A DNA stretch of 64,000 bases from JBLIKP01 sp047635375 (GTDB lineage: Bacteria; Bacteroidota; Bacteroidia; Sphingobacteriales; Sphingobacteriaceae): assembly GCA_047635375.1 (NCBI GenBank), contig JBLIKP010000003.1, forward strand, positions 1 to 64,000. The letters run 5' to 3'. A model generated the notes under the pieces. That model did no database searches. It saw only the letters and a program-made list of their open reading frames with translations, and was not told the DNA's origin. Every line of letters starts with the position of its first letter. Position 1 is the first letter of the stretch. The translations under genes were made by a program, and so were the position numbers. Shown one piece after another: positions 1 to 9,888 of the stretch.

Positions 1-1233
1 GTAAAGGGCAAAAGAAAACGCATCATCCTCTGGAATATAGGTGAATTGAGGGATTACCGATTGGAAATTTGGGTCAGAAGTAAGCTTAAAAAACCCACGT
101 TGAATTTCGTCAAACGAAAGGTAATCTTTATCAAAGTCTCCAAAAATCTTGCGAACGTATTTTTGCTGATTTTGATTTAGCCCATAAATTGTTATTTCTT
201 TAAAACGCAATCTTGGCTGGTTTTCCAGGAAAAGTATCCTTTTTCTTTCCAATTCCTCGACTTCAATTCTGGATGAAATTTTTCGTTTTATCTCATCCAT
301 TTTAGCCATTGTTGCCTGGTAGCCATATTCGATAATCTCATCGCTTCGGCTAAAATCAAAGGATGTGAATTTAGTCAAGATGGGAGCGATGTAAATGTCC
401 TCATCCTTAATCTGCGTTGTGTCACTCTTCGAAAGGAATAAATAAACGGGAAGTTGATTTATTAATTCATCGTCGTCTTCAAACGGATATTCATTATAAA
501 TTTTACTGCTCACATTTACCCCGATTACAATATCTGGGTTGAACTCATTCCTCATAACATCCACAGGAAAGTTATTGTAGAGCCCACCGTCAAAAAGATA
601 TCTCCCTTGATATTTTATAGGTCTAAAAATGAAGGGGACGGTAAGAGTAGCGCGGATTGCCTCGTCAAGTCTCCCTTTGCTAATTACAACCTCTTCTTGC
701 GAAAAAACATCAGATGCATTACATCTGAACGGGATAAATAAACTGTCAAAGTTGTAGTTGGCTTTCGCCGAAGATTGGGCAACAAGCTTTGTAAGTGCGA
801 AATTTAATGGGATGTCATTTATCAGATTGGGAGAAAAAGAGGCTTGAAAACCTGAATCTACAGATACCGAAAAATCTAACCATGAGGGGTCAGGGTTTGG
901 TTTGTAAAAGTAGTAGTCGTCCCGTTGCTCCAACTTTCCGTTCACCCAATTTTGGAAATCTTTAGTTGTCCCAATATAATTCATTTCGTTGGGGGAATAT
1001 CCTGCGGAATACATTCCGCCTATTATCCCACCCATGGAAGTCCCTGTAATATAATCTATGGGAATGTTGTTTTCCTCTAAAGCCTTAATAACACCTATGT
1101 GAGCCAAACCTTTCGCTCCACCACCACTTAAAACTAACCCGACTTTTTGTGCATAAACATTTTCGCCTAACCCATTAATAAGGGGGAGGCAAAAAAGAAG
1201 GATAAGAAATTTCAAGTAATGTGGTTTGTTCAT
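1..1233 (-). CDS. Secreted patatin-like phospholipase with POTRA-like region, 3' part missing
   Basis: The first 411 codons of a gene that runs off the left edge of the window. The product starts with a signal peptide (hydrophobic FLILLFCLPL, then YAQ). The patatin lipase fold follows: oxyanion loop GGGAKG near residue 41, nucleophile elbow GTSMG with Ser66, and the DGG motif with Asp215, so the Ser-Asp dyad is complete. From about residue 330 the sequence looks POTRA-like (RFKEITIYGLN). In Bacteroidota, patatin proteins of this kind usually end in an outer-membrane surface-antigen barrel and reach about 750 residues; that barrel would lie outside the window. The family hydrolyses acyl esters of phospholipids at the cell surface or in the periplasm. 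The lipase call is firm; the barrel is inferred. Confidence 0.9.
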   Translation of the reverse strand, partial: MNKPHYLKFLILLFCLPLINGLGENVYAQKVGLVLSGGGAKGLAHIGVIKALEENNIPIDYITGTSMGGIIGGMYSAGYSPNEMNYIGTTKDFQNWVNGKLEQRDDYYFYKPNPDPSWLDFSVSVDSGFQASFSPNLINDIPLNFALTKLVAQSSAKANYNFDSLFIPFRCNASDVFSQEEVVISKGRLDEAIRATLTVPFIFRPIKYQGRYLFDGGLYNNFPVDVMRNEFNPDIVIGVNVSSKIYNEYPFEDDDELINQLPVYLFLSKSDTTQIKDEDIYIAPILTKFTSFDFSRSDEIIEYGYQATMAKMDEIKRKISSRIEVEELERKRILFLENQPRLRFKEITIYGLNQNQQKYVRKIFGDFDKDYLSFDEIQRGFFKLTSDPNFQSVIPQFTYIPEDDAFSFALY

Positions 1234-1293
1234 ATGATTCACCCACCAAGTTAACAATGGATATCTAATTTTTAAAGTCTAGGCAAAATTGCA

Positions 1294-1324
1294 TAAAAAA
1301 AGGCCGGTATTTTTTATACCGACC
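1294..1324 (-). terminator. Rho-independent terminator of the GEVED/PKD protein gene
   Basis: A 9-bp stem (1302-1310 with 1316-1324, one G-U pair) and a 5-nt loop. On the minus strand it is followed by eight U residues (1294-1301). It begins 22 bp past the stop codon at 1346. Confidence 0.85.
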
Positions 1325-1345
1325 TCAATAGTTTTTAACCTTTTT

Positions 1346-4300
1346 TTAATTTTTTATTAGTTTTTTCAATACTCGGCCATGGCTAGTTTGAATGTCTAAA
1401 ATATAGATTCCAGTCGTTAATTCGTCCATTAAAATTTCGTTTTGGAATGAACCATTTAAAAGGTGAATTCTTTTCCCTGAATAATCATAAATCTCAACTT
1501 TTTCGATGTTTACATTTATTGGGGTTTTTATTGTTACCCTTGATGTCGTTGGATTTGGGTAAATAACAATGTTTACTTTTTCCGAGTTTCCTTTAATGGA
1601 TGATATGATAACAATGATTTCCTTGCAAAGTGTGTCGCTTCCATTTGAATTGTTTGCAGTAAGACAAACTTCAAAAGTTCCGTCGGTGCCATATTGGTGT
1701 GTCGGATTGTGGTCGGTTACTGTGTTACTTCCATCTCCGAAATTCCAAGAAAAGGTAGTCGCATCTGAAGAGTTATTTATGAACTCAATCAATTTGTTTC
1801 CTATTTGCTTCGAAGTAAAGCCTGCCTTTGGCTGCGCTGCGTTGCAATTTTCAACGGTGATATAGTTTTCCTTAGTTATTGTATTGTTTCCATTAGTATT
1901 AATTGCAGTTAGCGTAACTGAATAAATCCCTGGGGTGGTGTAATTAACTACAGGATTTTTTTCCGTTGATGTTGCCGGGTTTCCTCCTGGAAATGACCAA
2001 TTCCATTCTACAGCATTGGAGCTTTTGTCAGTATAGGTGATGTTCCCGTTTTTGCAGACTTCAGTTTGGTTTGCCTCAAATTCAGCTACTGGTTCAGCGC
2101 AAAGGATAATCTTTATCATTTTCTCCTTTGTTACTGTAGTTTCACCAAAATCATTTGTGGTTTTTAACGTAATATCAAATTCACCTGCAGTATTGAATTT
2201 TACGGATGGATTTTCTTCAGTACTTGTTGAAGGTATTCCTCCAGGAATTGTCCATTCCCATTGGGTGGGATTGTTTTTGCTCTGATCAGTAAATTGAAGA
2301 GTAGTACCTTCACAATCCTGATTTTTATTTACTGCAAAATCTGTTTCAGGTGCCGCGCATGCTGCAACTGTAATGAAATCATTTTTAAACGTGATATCAG
2401 CACCGTTGTCATTACTTGCCTCTAGGGTTACTTTGAATTTCCCAGGATTATTGTAGGTCACCGAAGGATTCTTTATTGTGGAAGTTGCAGGTGTTCCTCC
2501 ATCAAATGTCCAATTCCAGCCAGTTACATTGTTGCTTTTATCTTCAAAATTCACCACCATTTCAACGCAACCTGAGGTTTTGTCTACTGTGAAATCAGCA
2601 ACCGGACTCCCGCACTCGGATATTTGAATGAAATTTGTTTTTTCCTCAGTATGAGATCCAAAAGAATTGGTTACCACAAGTTTTACGTTATGATTTCCAA
2701 TGGTATTAAATATAACCTTTGGATTTTGTTCTGATGAAGTTGATGGGGTTCCATTGGTGAAGGTCCATGCCCAGCTTGTTGCATTTGTACTTTGGTCTTC
2801 AAATGAAATTTCTATCCCTTTACACCCTTCAGTTATGTTTGAGGTAAACTCTGAAACTGGTGGCGTAGCTTCTCCGAAATTTCCTGATGATTTGTTGCCA
2901 GCGATGTTAAAATCCCCGAAAGCAGATAAAACTGGAGTTTGAATTTCCTCAGTAACCGTGTTAACAGTTGCATTTAAATTTATCCATTTTGAACCATTCC
3001 AAAATGATCCTGTTAACCCTTGGTCATTAGTAATGCCCGGGTTTTTGGTTGAATATTTAAAGCCAAGTGATGCTGATCCAGATCCAGCAGTTTGGTTTAC
3101 TTTGAAATAATGGTTTGAATTAATATTTCCAATGTTATTTCCTTTTTGGTCAATATCGAATCCGTCGTCGGTAGGATTGTTAAATATGAATTCCGCCGAA
3201 AATTTATCTCCTGCCGTAGAAGGATTAAGGATAATTGGGCTGTAAAATAAATTTGTGGTTTTTCCACCAATGGGGAAGGTGAAATCTTCTGAGCTAGTTT
3301 CCTTAATAACCTCTCCTATAATAAAACGTGAATTTCCGGTATTGGAAATTATCCCAGATGAGGAAATTTCAAAAGCCTTACCATTCGAATTTAATAATGA
3401 AGTATCTCCTTGAAATATTAAGGAATCTGCTAAAGTTAGCGCGCTTGATAATTTTACGCCTACTTTGTTATTAATAAATAACGCATTTGCACTTGCAGGA
3501 ATTAGATCTCCTGTTGTTTGCTCTGTTGAGCTACTATAGATAAAGCTTGCCTTTGGACTTATCGTTCTAGTGATTGTTTGGACGTTTCCAGTAGCCGTTG
3601 TTGTAATTCCTTCGGTTGTTCCTATCCCTAAAGTCCCATTTTCAAAAAGTTCGAACGCTGTTCCATTTACCCCATCATCTTCAGCAAGGGAAGAAACAAT
3701 ATTTTCCCCCATCATTAATTTACCAGAAACTGAAATGTTTCTTTCATTTCCAATAGCAATAGGCTGGGTTAGTGTTAGTGACCTGCCCGCAGCAATGTTT
3801 ATGTTAATCTGTCCGTCGGTTAGATTTCCTGTCGCTTTAGTAAAACCAAGTTCATACGTTTTGTTGGATAAGGCTGGAGTTATAAAATTAAGGACAACGA
3901 AATTGTTTGAAATTGGGGATGTCCCTTCATAAAACTTTAATATTCCACCATTTTTTGCGACAAACCCACCAGATGAATTTACCGTTACTTTAATTCCTGA
4001 CGATTTTGAAAGGATTAATCCGCCACTATTTACTTGGGTGTGTCCTAGGTTAAAACTAGCCACTGTTTGTCCCGCAGTTTCCCTGATGAATGTAAAGTTT
4101 CCAGAATTTACTATTAAAGAATCCGAGATATTCAAATTAAAGGCTCCAGTTCCGTTTGTACCCACAAAAGTTCCGCCGTTTAGAATCAGTTTCTTCAGAT
4201 TTAATGTTGAATTCACGCCGATTCCACTAGCTTGAGGTGGAAAAGAGCCGCCATTGTTTATGAAGCTTCCTAAAACTGTTAAGGTCATATTGCCTAAATC

Positions 4301-5884
4301 ACCAGTATAATTGGATACCCTTAATGTCCCACCATTTTCGATGATTAAATCACCCTTTACCTCGTGGAAAACACTGTTTTGATTGTTAATAGTGGTGTTG
4401 TTATGCAGATTAAGGATTCCGTTTTTTAGCGTTAAGTTACCCTTAATCGACATGGAAAAGCTTTGGGATGGGGTGTAGTTTCCTCCAGGATTATTAATAA
4501 CTAAATTTCCAAAAGTCCATTGACCATTAAAAATATTGTTATTCCCTGAAAGGTATTCAACGGTGCTGCTTGGCTCCAAGGTTGGAGAGATTGTGTTTTC
4601 TCCTGTGGTTCCATTTAACTGCAATTTACCACCATTTCGAACGGTTAGTGAAAAAGAGAATGTGTTTCCTGCAGGCTTATTTAGCTTTCCACCTGCCTGG
4701 ATTTCAACGCTTGATCCAACGCCGTTAACCGACCAATTTCCGTTTGCTGTTATAGAGCTACTATCAGGAATAATGAACTTTGCTTTGGGTATAGAAAAAC
4801 AACCCGGTGCTAATCCTGACCCATCAATGTTAACTCCCCATGTGCTTAATTGGTTTGCATTTCCTCCGCGTTTAGCGAAAAATTTAACAAAATCATCAAT
4901 TCTCCTTTTTCCTTCTGGATTGCCATTTGAAGGAAAATATGTGATACCATTAACTTTTGCCTTTGCCAATTGTGCATCAAGATTGTTTCCAATTTTAGCG
5001 GTTGAAGGAATGTCAAGTACTAAATAAAAATAATTGGTGTCGCTTAAAAGACTCACCGTATCCTTAAAGTTTATATTTAAGGATGGTGTTTGATGTGTGG
5101 TGTCAAATTGTATGCTCGTGTTTAAAACCGGTGCCTTTAAGCTACTAAAGACTGAAATTGAAGTTATGTCAGTTAAATCTGTGGTTCCTGATAAATTAAA
5201 ATTTAATTCTTCAAGATTTAATGGATTAGTGCACCCCTCTGTAATAACCTTTACACGTAAAATTGAATTATTTGATGTTCCGGGTATAACGTTGCTTAAA
5301 TTTTCATGTTCGGCCTTAATTTCTTTGATGGTTTGGGGTCCAGAACAAACTGAAATAGGGTAATCTTCTACTTCATCCTCAAAAGTGTCATCGCAAGGAT
5401 CGTCAGGTCGAGTATTGGTTCCAGAATTGTAACCGTAAATTACTCTCATGGTGGTTACCCCCATTTTAGCATTTGCAGGTACGGTTATGGAAATATTTGT
5501 GGCTTGATCAAGAGTTGAATTTTGCCCCGCTGAGATGTAATATTCATTTTCATCGAATACATTGCTTTGATCCCAATCAATCCAAACCCCTATTCCATAA
5601 CGAGTTGTTCCACTGCCGCTGGAGGTAACGGTTAATGTATACGTACTGTCTATTTCTAAATCAGTAATGTCATTACTATAAAATGTGTAACCCGAATTTC
5701 CTGAGGGCCTGTTAATAGTATTTAACGTTACACTATTTATGTTCCCGAAGGGACTTGGATCGGTTGCCGATACGTTACATTGTGGTGGCAGGTTTGTTGG
5801 ACTTGGACATTGTCCATTTACATTAATTGAGGCTGCAAGTGAAGCAAAAACAATAAAAAATAGGGAAAAGAAAAGCTTAGCCAT
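1346..5884 (-). CDS. Large T9SS-exported surface protein with GEVED and five PKD domains
   Basis: A 1512-residue secreted protein. The signal peptide ends near NVNGQ. A GEVED-type domain follows at about 95-180 (WIDWDQ, then DEVEDYPISV). The middle section (about 330-1000) is rich in Gly, Asn and Thr with short repeated beta-strand phrases such as NGGTL and NGGSF, as in beta-helix or autotransporter-like stalks. Five PKD domains of about 85 residues each run from about 1010 to 1435; each has a core like SWAWTF or WNWSF and then a NP-V-Y/F strand. The last 75 residues are a type A T9SS sorting domain (YPNPTT, then GIYILDI and a basic end). It should therefore cross the outer membrane through T9SS and be anchored or released. 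The ligand is unknown; adhesion or matrix binding is an inference from the PKD domains. Confidence 0.88.
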   Translation of the reverse strand: MAKLFFSLFFIVFASLAASINVNGQCPSPTNLPPQCNVSATDPSPFGNINSVTLNTINRPSGNSGYTFYSNDITDLEIDSTYTLTVTSSGSGTTRYGIGVWIDWDQSNVFDENEYYISAGQNSTLDQATNISITVPANAKMGVTTMRVIYGYNSGTNTRPDDPCDDTFEDEVEDYPISVCSGPQTIKEIKAEHENLSNVIPGTSNNSILRVKVITEGCTNPLNLEELNFNLSGTTDLTDITSISVFSSLKAPVLNTSIQFDTTHQTPSLNINFKDTVSLLSDTNYFYLVLDIPSTAKIGNNLDAQLAKAKVNGITYFPSNGNPEGKRRIDDFVKFFAKRGGNANQLSTWGVNIDGSGLAPGCFSIPKAKFIIPDSSSITANGNWSVNGVGSSVEIQAGGKLNKPAGNTFSFSLTVRNGGKLQLNGTTGENTISPTLEPSSTVEYLSGNNNIFNGQWTFGNLVINNPGGNYTPSQSFSMSIKGNLTLKNGILNLHNNTTINNQNSVFHEVKGDLIIENGGTLRVSNYTGDLGNMTLTVLGSFINNGGSFPPQASGIGVNSTLNLKKLILNGGTFVGTNGTGAFNLNISDSLIVNSGNFTFIRETAGQTVASFNLGHTQVNSGGLILSKSSGIKVTVNSSGGFVAKNGGILKFYEGTSPISNNFVVLNFITPALSNKTYELGFTKATGNLTDGQININIAAGRSLTLTQPIAIGNERNISVSGKLMMGENIVSSLAEDDGVNGTAFELFENGTLGIGTTEGITTTATGNVQTITRTISPKASFIYSSSTEQTTGDLIPASANALFINNKVGVKLSSALTLADSLIFQGDTSLLNSNGKAFEISSSGIISNTGNSRFIIGEVIKETSSEDFTFPIGGKTTNLFYSPIILNPSTAGDKFSAEFIFNNPTDDGFDIDQKGNNIGNINSNHYFKVNQTAGSGSASLGFKYSTKNPGITNDQGLTGSFWNGSKWINLNATVNTVTEEIQTPVLSAFGDFNIAGNKSSGNFGEATPPVSEFTSNITEGCKGIEISFEDQSTNATSWAWTFTNGTPSTSSEQNPKVIFNTIGNHNVKLVVTNSFGSHTEEKTNFIQISECGSPVADFTVDKTSGCVEMVVNFEDKSNNVTGWNWTFDGGTPATSTIKNPSVTYNNPGKFKVTLEASNDNGADITFKNDFITVAACAAPETDFAVNKNQDCEGTTLQFTDQSKNNPTQWEWTIPGGIPSTSTEENPSVKFNTAGEFDITLKTTNDFGETTVTKEKMIKIILCAEPVAEFEANQTEVCKNGNITYTDKSSNAVEWNWSFPGGNPATSTEKNPVVNYTTPGIYSVTLTAINTNGNNTITKENYITVENCNAAQPKAGFTSKQIGNKLIEFINNSSDATTFSWNFGDGSNTVTDHNPTHQYGTDGTFEVCLTANNSNGSDTLCKEIIVIISSIKGNSEKVNIVIYPNPTTSRVTIKTPINVNIEKVEIYDYSGKRIHLLNGSFQNEILMDELTTGIYILDIQTSHGRVLKKLIKN

Positions 5885-6188
5885 CGATTTATAAATGTTA
5901 AGAATTTTGAAAATTTATTAATGAATACATGTTCCGATGTATTACAACTTTCAAATCTAATATTTTTTCTTCAATTTTAGAATTATAAACGGCAAATGAG
6001 TTAATAAAAAAAAACACGTCAATTTTTATAACTGTTAATAAGGATGTTTACGGTATATAATTTTTATCGATTCAGTAGGTTCTTGTTTTAATATTTCTCA
6101 TAAATACTTAAAAGAAACATTATTTCGATAAATAAAATGGATTTTGAATTTAGTGATTTGGAGTTCACTCAAGGAAAGGGGTAAAAAG
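5885..6188. other. Gene-free stretch: leader of the GEVED/PKD gene
   Basis: About 300 bp without a credible ORF. On the minus strand a TAGATTTG sequence (5952-5959) fits the Bacteroidota -7 box, with no good -33 partner. It would give a leader of about 60 nt for the gene starting at 5884. That leader contains a small hairpin (aatacat/atgtatt, near 5921-5941). The rest is AT-rich and I see nothing else in it. Confidence 0.4.
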
Positions 6189-6262
6189 TGCACCCGAAGG
6201 GATTCGAACCCCTAACCATCAGAGCCGAAATCTGACATTCTATCCAGTTGAACTACGGGTGC
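6189..6262 (-). tRNA. tRNA-Arg (anticodon UCG)
   Basis: A full cloverleaf on the minus strand: 7-bp acceptor GCACCCG/CGGGTGC (6256-6262 with 6190-6196), discriminator A at 6189, anticodon stem TCAGA/TCTGA around loop TTTCGGC (anticodon TCG, codon CGA), and T arm with TTCGAAT. CCA is not encoded. Five U residues follow on the minus strand and may help end transcription. It stands alone, with no other tRNA in the window. Confidence 0.96.
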
Positions 6263-6312
6263 ATGCTCAAAAGTAGATAAATCAAACTCAACGCGCAACA
6301 AGGACGGAATAA

Positions 6313-6344
6313 TTTATGTCTAAGAGCTAAATTTTTTAGCTTTG
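6313..6344 (+). promoter_or_regulatory. Putative Bacteroidota promoter of the isoaspartyl peptidase gene
   Basis: TAGCTTTG at 6337-6344 is an exact TAnnTTTG -7 box. A weak TTTA stands about 20 nt upstream in the -33 position. The expected transcript start is only a few bases before the ATG at 6358, so the leader would be very short. Confidence 0.5.
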
Positions 6345-6357
6345 TACAAAATATATT

Positions 6358-7209
6358 ATGGCTACTCCAAAAGTTATCATCCACGGTGGATTTTTCAGCG
6401 AATCCATTACTAATAATGAAGTGAAAAAGGCAAAACAAGATGCGCTTCTTGAAATTGTTAAAAAAACGAATGAGTTCTTACAAAATAACACTGCCTTGGA
6501 AACTGTTGTGTTTGCGAATAAAATGCTGGAAGACAATCCATTGTTTAATGCAGGAACAGGGTCACATATCCAAAGTGATGGAGTTATCCGCCTAAGCGCT
6601 TCGCTAATGGATGGGAAAAGACAACTTTTTTCAGGAGTAATTAATATTTCTAATATTCAAAATCCAATTGAACTTTCTAGAATTTTAATAGAGGAGGAAG
6701 ATCGTGTGCTTAGTGGTGAGCAAGCCGAGAATTATGCGCGACTGAAAAATTTTTCCAGCTATAACCCAGAAATTAAACAACGAAGGGATGAGTACGAACA
6801 AAATCTAGCGACATCTAGAACGAGCACGGTGGGCTGCGTTGCGCTTGACGCGGATGGTAACATTGCGGCAGGAACTAGCACGGGTGGAAAAGGATTTGAA
6901 ATCCCTGGCAGAGTGAGTGATTCAGCTACTGTGGCAGGGAATTATGCGACGAATGATGCTGGAGTCTCCGTAACTGGGGTAGGAGAGGATATCCTTAACG
7001 CTTCCCTAGCTTCCAAAATTGTAACTCGTGTTATTGATGGAATGCCATTAAATGTAGCGGTCGACAAAAGCTTTAAGGAAATGAAACCTTACGATGGGTT
7101 TGCTGGCATAATATCAATTGATAAAGGCGGGAATATTTATCACACCGATTCTCATCCATATATGGTGTATGCATATCACGATGGTGAGAATGCGGTAACT
7201 TTCTCTTAA
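6358..7209 (+). CDS. Isoaspartyl peptidase / plant-type L-asparaginase (Ntn hydrolase)
   Basis: A 283-residue precursor of an N-terminal nucleophile hydrolase that cleaves isoaspartyl dipeptides and L-asparagine. Autocleavage should occur before Thr157 in TSTVGCVALD, giving an alpha chain of about 156 and a beta chain of about 127 residues. The beta chain begins TVG and carries the downstream GTSTGG motif. The N-terminal HGGF and the NPLFNAGTG segment also fit the family. Length is slightly below E. coli IaaA (about 320). There is no signal peptide, so it is probably cytoplasmic and recycles damaged aspartyl peptides. Its stop overlaps the stop of the convergent DUF1028 gene by 4 bp. Confidence 0.9.
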   Translation: MATPKVIIHGGFFSESITNNEVKKAKQDALLEIVKKTNEFLQNNTALETVVFANKMLEDNPLFNAGTGSHIQSDGVIRLSASLMDGKRQLFSGVINISNIQNPIELSRILIEEEDRVLSGEQAENYARLKNFSSYNPEIKQRRDEYEQNLATSRTSTVGCVALDADGNIAAGTSTGGKGFEIPGRVSDSATVAGNYATNDAGVSVTGVGEDILNASLASKIVTRVIDGMPLNVAVDKSFKEMKPYDGFAGIISIDKGGNIYHTDSHPYMVYAYHDGENAVTFS

Positions 7210-8210
7210 TTTTTCAAAAACTTTTTGGTAACAACAGAGTTTCCTGATTCAACTTTTAGGAAATAAACTCCCTTAGTAAAATTTTCTAATCCAAGGTGGT
7301 AAACTCCGCTTTGAACTTTTTGATAGGTGAATTTCATTTTTCTTCCTACAATATTTAAAACCTCAATTGTTGTCCGGCCATTTTTTTCGTTAAAATTGAT
7401 GGTAAGACTTTGATTAACGGGGTTTTCTGAAAGGGAAACCGCAAATTTTGAAGCCTTTATTGCCGTAGGACGATTTTCGTTGAATGCATTATACAAAGTT
7501 TGTAGAGAATCAATAGGTTCAACGCCAAATGGAGTTTTTGGTACAACTAAATCTACGGTTAAACTATCCTTAGAATCATTAGGTCGCGCAACTCTTAAGA
7601 ACGCACTTAAACTGCTAACGCCCTCATTTAAACAGCGTGTGTCGGCCCCTGGAACTTTTGCTCCTTGTAATGCCATCATTAATTTATCGGCCAAAGTTCC
7701 TTGCGTCCGATTGAAGAAAACTTCTATGCTGTCCAAAATTTGTGGGCCTAAAAGAATGTTCCCCTGTATTGAATAATTGGGTCCAACAATATGGTTTTTA
7801 TAATCGTCGGTATTTTCACCGGTAAATCCAGCACTTCTTGGTTGTCCTAAACTATCAAAATCCACGATTCCATATTGTCTGATAGTACTATCATTCTGAA
7901 AATCGTTGGTGGTTAAATATTTGATTATTTCAGCTGGAGATTCGCCCTTGTCCATTTTAAACCTCGCCGCCGACTGGTTTGAGCCATTGTAGTAAGCTTG
8001 GGTGTGAATTCCCCCACGGCCGGGTAAAATATCGCTAATAATTACGGCACCATTAGACCCTGGAAATTGGGTGTCGTCTAGGCATGAAGCCCCTGCGCTT
8101 CCAACTTCACCCGTTGCCGAATCCACTGCCACAATGCTAAAAGTATCTTGGCCAAATGAAATTGAATAACCAGCAATTAAAAATAGGGAAAGGATTAAGT
8201 GTTTTTTCAT
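7206..8210 (-). CDS. DUF1028 protein with T9SS sorting domain
   Basis: 334 residues from the chosen start (MKKHLILSLFLIAG, a clear signal peptide). An in-frame ATG 24 bp earlier would put extra residues before the signal peptide and is less likely. Residues about 22-240 match DUF1028 (FSIVAVDSATGEVGSAGAS, then PGRGGIHTQAY), a family with an Ntn-hydrolase-like fold and unproven activity. Residues about 255-334 are a type A T9SS sorting domain (KGVYFLKVESG, basic end). It is secreted; the substrate is unknown. It converges on the isoaspartyl peptidase gene, itself an Ntn hydrolase. Confidence 0.85.
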   Translation of the reverse strand: MKKHLILSLFLIAGYSISFGQDTFSIVAVDSATGEVGSAGASCLDDTQFPGSNGAVIISDILPGRGGIHTQAYYNGSNQSAARFKMDKGESPAEIIKYLTTNDFQNDSTIRQYGIVDFDSLGQPRSAGFTGENTDDYKNHIVGPNYSIQGNILLGPQILDSIEVFFNRTQGTLADKLMMALQGAKVPGADTRCLNEGVSSLSAFLRVARPNDSKDSLTVDLVVPKTPFGVEPIDSLQTLYNAFNENRPTAIKASKFAVSLSENPVNQSLTINFNEKNGRTTIEVLNIVGRKMKFTYQKVQSGVYHLGLENFTKGVYFLKVESGNSVVTKKFLKN

Positions 8211-8361
8211 AATTACAATAATTTTAAAACTCATTTTTGACCGGACAGTCCTTAATACGTTTATAAATTTTTTATTAGTTCTGAAAATTACAATTTTTTT
8301 AAAAGATTCAAAATTCTTAAATGAATTCTCCCATTAAAGTTTTTTTCCATATTAATTTAGA

Positions 8362-9819
8362 ATGAAAAAAGCCGTTTTAGAAACCTTGACTGCCCTTATT
8401 GGATTTACAATTTATCACTAAGTAGGTAACTGTTTTTGGCAATCTGATGTTACAGGAGAAGTAAATAAGCCAAAATCTTTCCAAGATGGGAAATATGATA
8501 AGGAGTTTACTCGTAATTTCGATTATTTGAAATTTGCTCGTGATTTAAAATCCACTCAAAGTGCATCAGCAAAAAGTAACCCGGTTTCTTTTATTGAAAA
8601 CGTTAAAGAATTAGGTCTCTTTAATCTAGGCGGTAGAACTCGTGCGATAATGTGTGATATTCAAAATACACAACTTATTTTAGCTGGAGGTGCCTCAGGA
8701 GGATTATGGGAGTCAAACGACAGGGGTGAAACCTGGAACCCAATTAATGATTTATAGTCAAATCTTGGAGTAACTTATATTTCTCAAAGCAGAATTAACC
8801 CAAACCTAATTTATTATTCAACTGGGGAGCCTATGGGTAATTCAGAATCTATTATTGGTGAAGGTGTGTTTAAATCCGTAGACGGTGGAAATTAATAAAG
8901 AAGAGCCAAACCAACTATATACAGTTGCCTTTAAGCGAGTTTGGCGTACCGTAAATGCAGGGTTTAATTGGGCTCCAATTACCGAAGAAATTGCCTCAGG
9001 TACTTCAGTTGATTCGTCCAAGGCAATTGGAATTGGCTCAGGAACAGATCCTACAATATATATAGACGGACCAAAAGGATTTTTCTATAGAATTGACAAT
9101 GTACGAACCTCAAGCCCCGGCAGCGAGGTGAATTTAAGGTCAAGGGTTCCCAATAATATTAAAGGAAGCTTTCTTGCTTGCCTAGCCGTAAATCCTAATA
9201 AAGATAGCGAAGTCTTTGTTGCATTGAGTGATTATTCAACTACCCAACAGCCAAGGATTTATAGGGTTGAAATGCAAATACTTCAAGCCCGATTTTTAGA
9301 TCCATTTCAGGAGATCTTAATAAAAATTTACCTGTAAACTGGATTGTAGTGAGTGCTCAAGATTCAAGATACCTATTGATTGGTAATGATTTTGGGGCTT
9401 ATGCCTCCTCTAATTCAGGCAAAAACTGGCATTTTTGTTGATGAAATTCCAATTGTTCCAATTATGCAAATAAGATTGCGCCAATCAGACCAAAAGCTTT
9501 TCATTGCTAGGCATGTTAGAGGAATATGGACTGCTGATTTGAACGTAATTGTATCAGCAATTAATGAAAGCAGAGCGAAAGTAATATTGAGTTTTATCCT
9601 AGCCCTGTTGTAAATAAGAAGGTAATAAGGAGTTCTATTGAACTTAAAATTAAAAAAATAGAAATTTTCAATTTAACAGGTAAAAAAGTGTTTGAATCAT
9701 TTGATAATACTGGAGAATTGAACGTAGAAAACCTAAATCCAGGAATCTATATATTAAATTTAACCAATATTGAGAATCAAGTAGTTTCGAAGAAATTTAT
9801 TCGAAATAACGAATTATAA
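8362..9819 (+). pseudogene. Decayed paralogue of the Asp-box propeller T9SS gene
   Basis: A broken copy of the gene at 9889. It starts with a signal-like MKKAVLETLTALIG and has in-frame stops at 8419-8421 and 8755-8757. At about 8890 a deletion of roughly 1 kb, measured against the intact neighbour, removes the central propeller. Frameshifts follow near 9270 and 9430-9600. The matching blocks stay in order: SFIENVKELG, GGLWESNDRGETW, FYRIDN, QIRLRQSDQKLFIARHVRG, and a T9SS end (KKIEIFNLTGKKVFES). Identity to the intact protein is only moderate, so the duplication is old. It cannot make a full product. Confidence 0.9.
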
Positions 9820-9888
9820 GGTCAAAATACCTATATTCAAATACTGGCATGGATTATGTGTATATTAATTATAATACAAAAAAATCCC

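Noticed and set aside
4536..5027. Long antisense frame of 163 codons inside the GEVED/PKD gene
   Set aside because: It mirrors the codon bias of the real gene on the other strand and has no domain features.
8527..9613. Three short reading frames (8527-8757, 8885-9337, 9380-9613) as separate genes
   Set aside because: They are successive fragments of one decayed gene matching the intact copy downstream in order.
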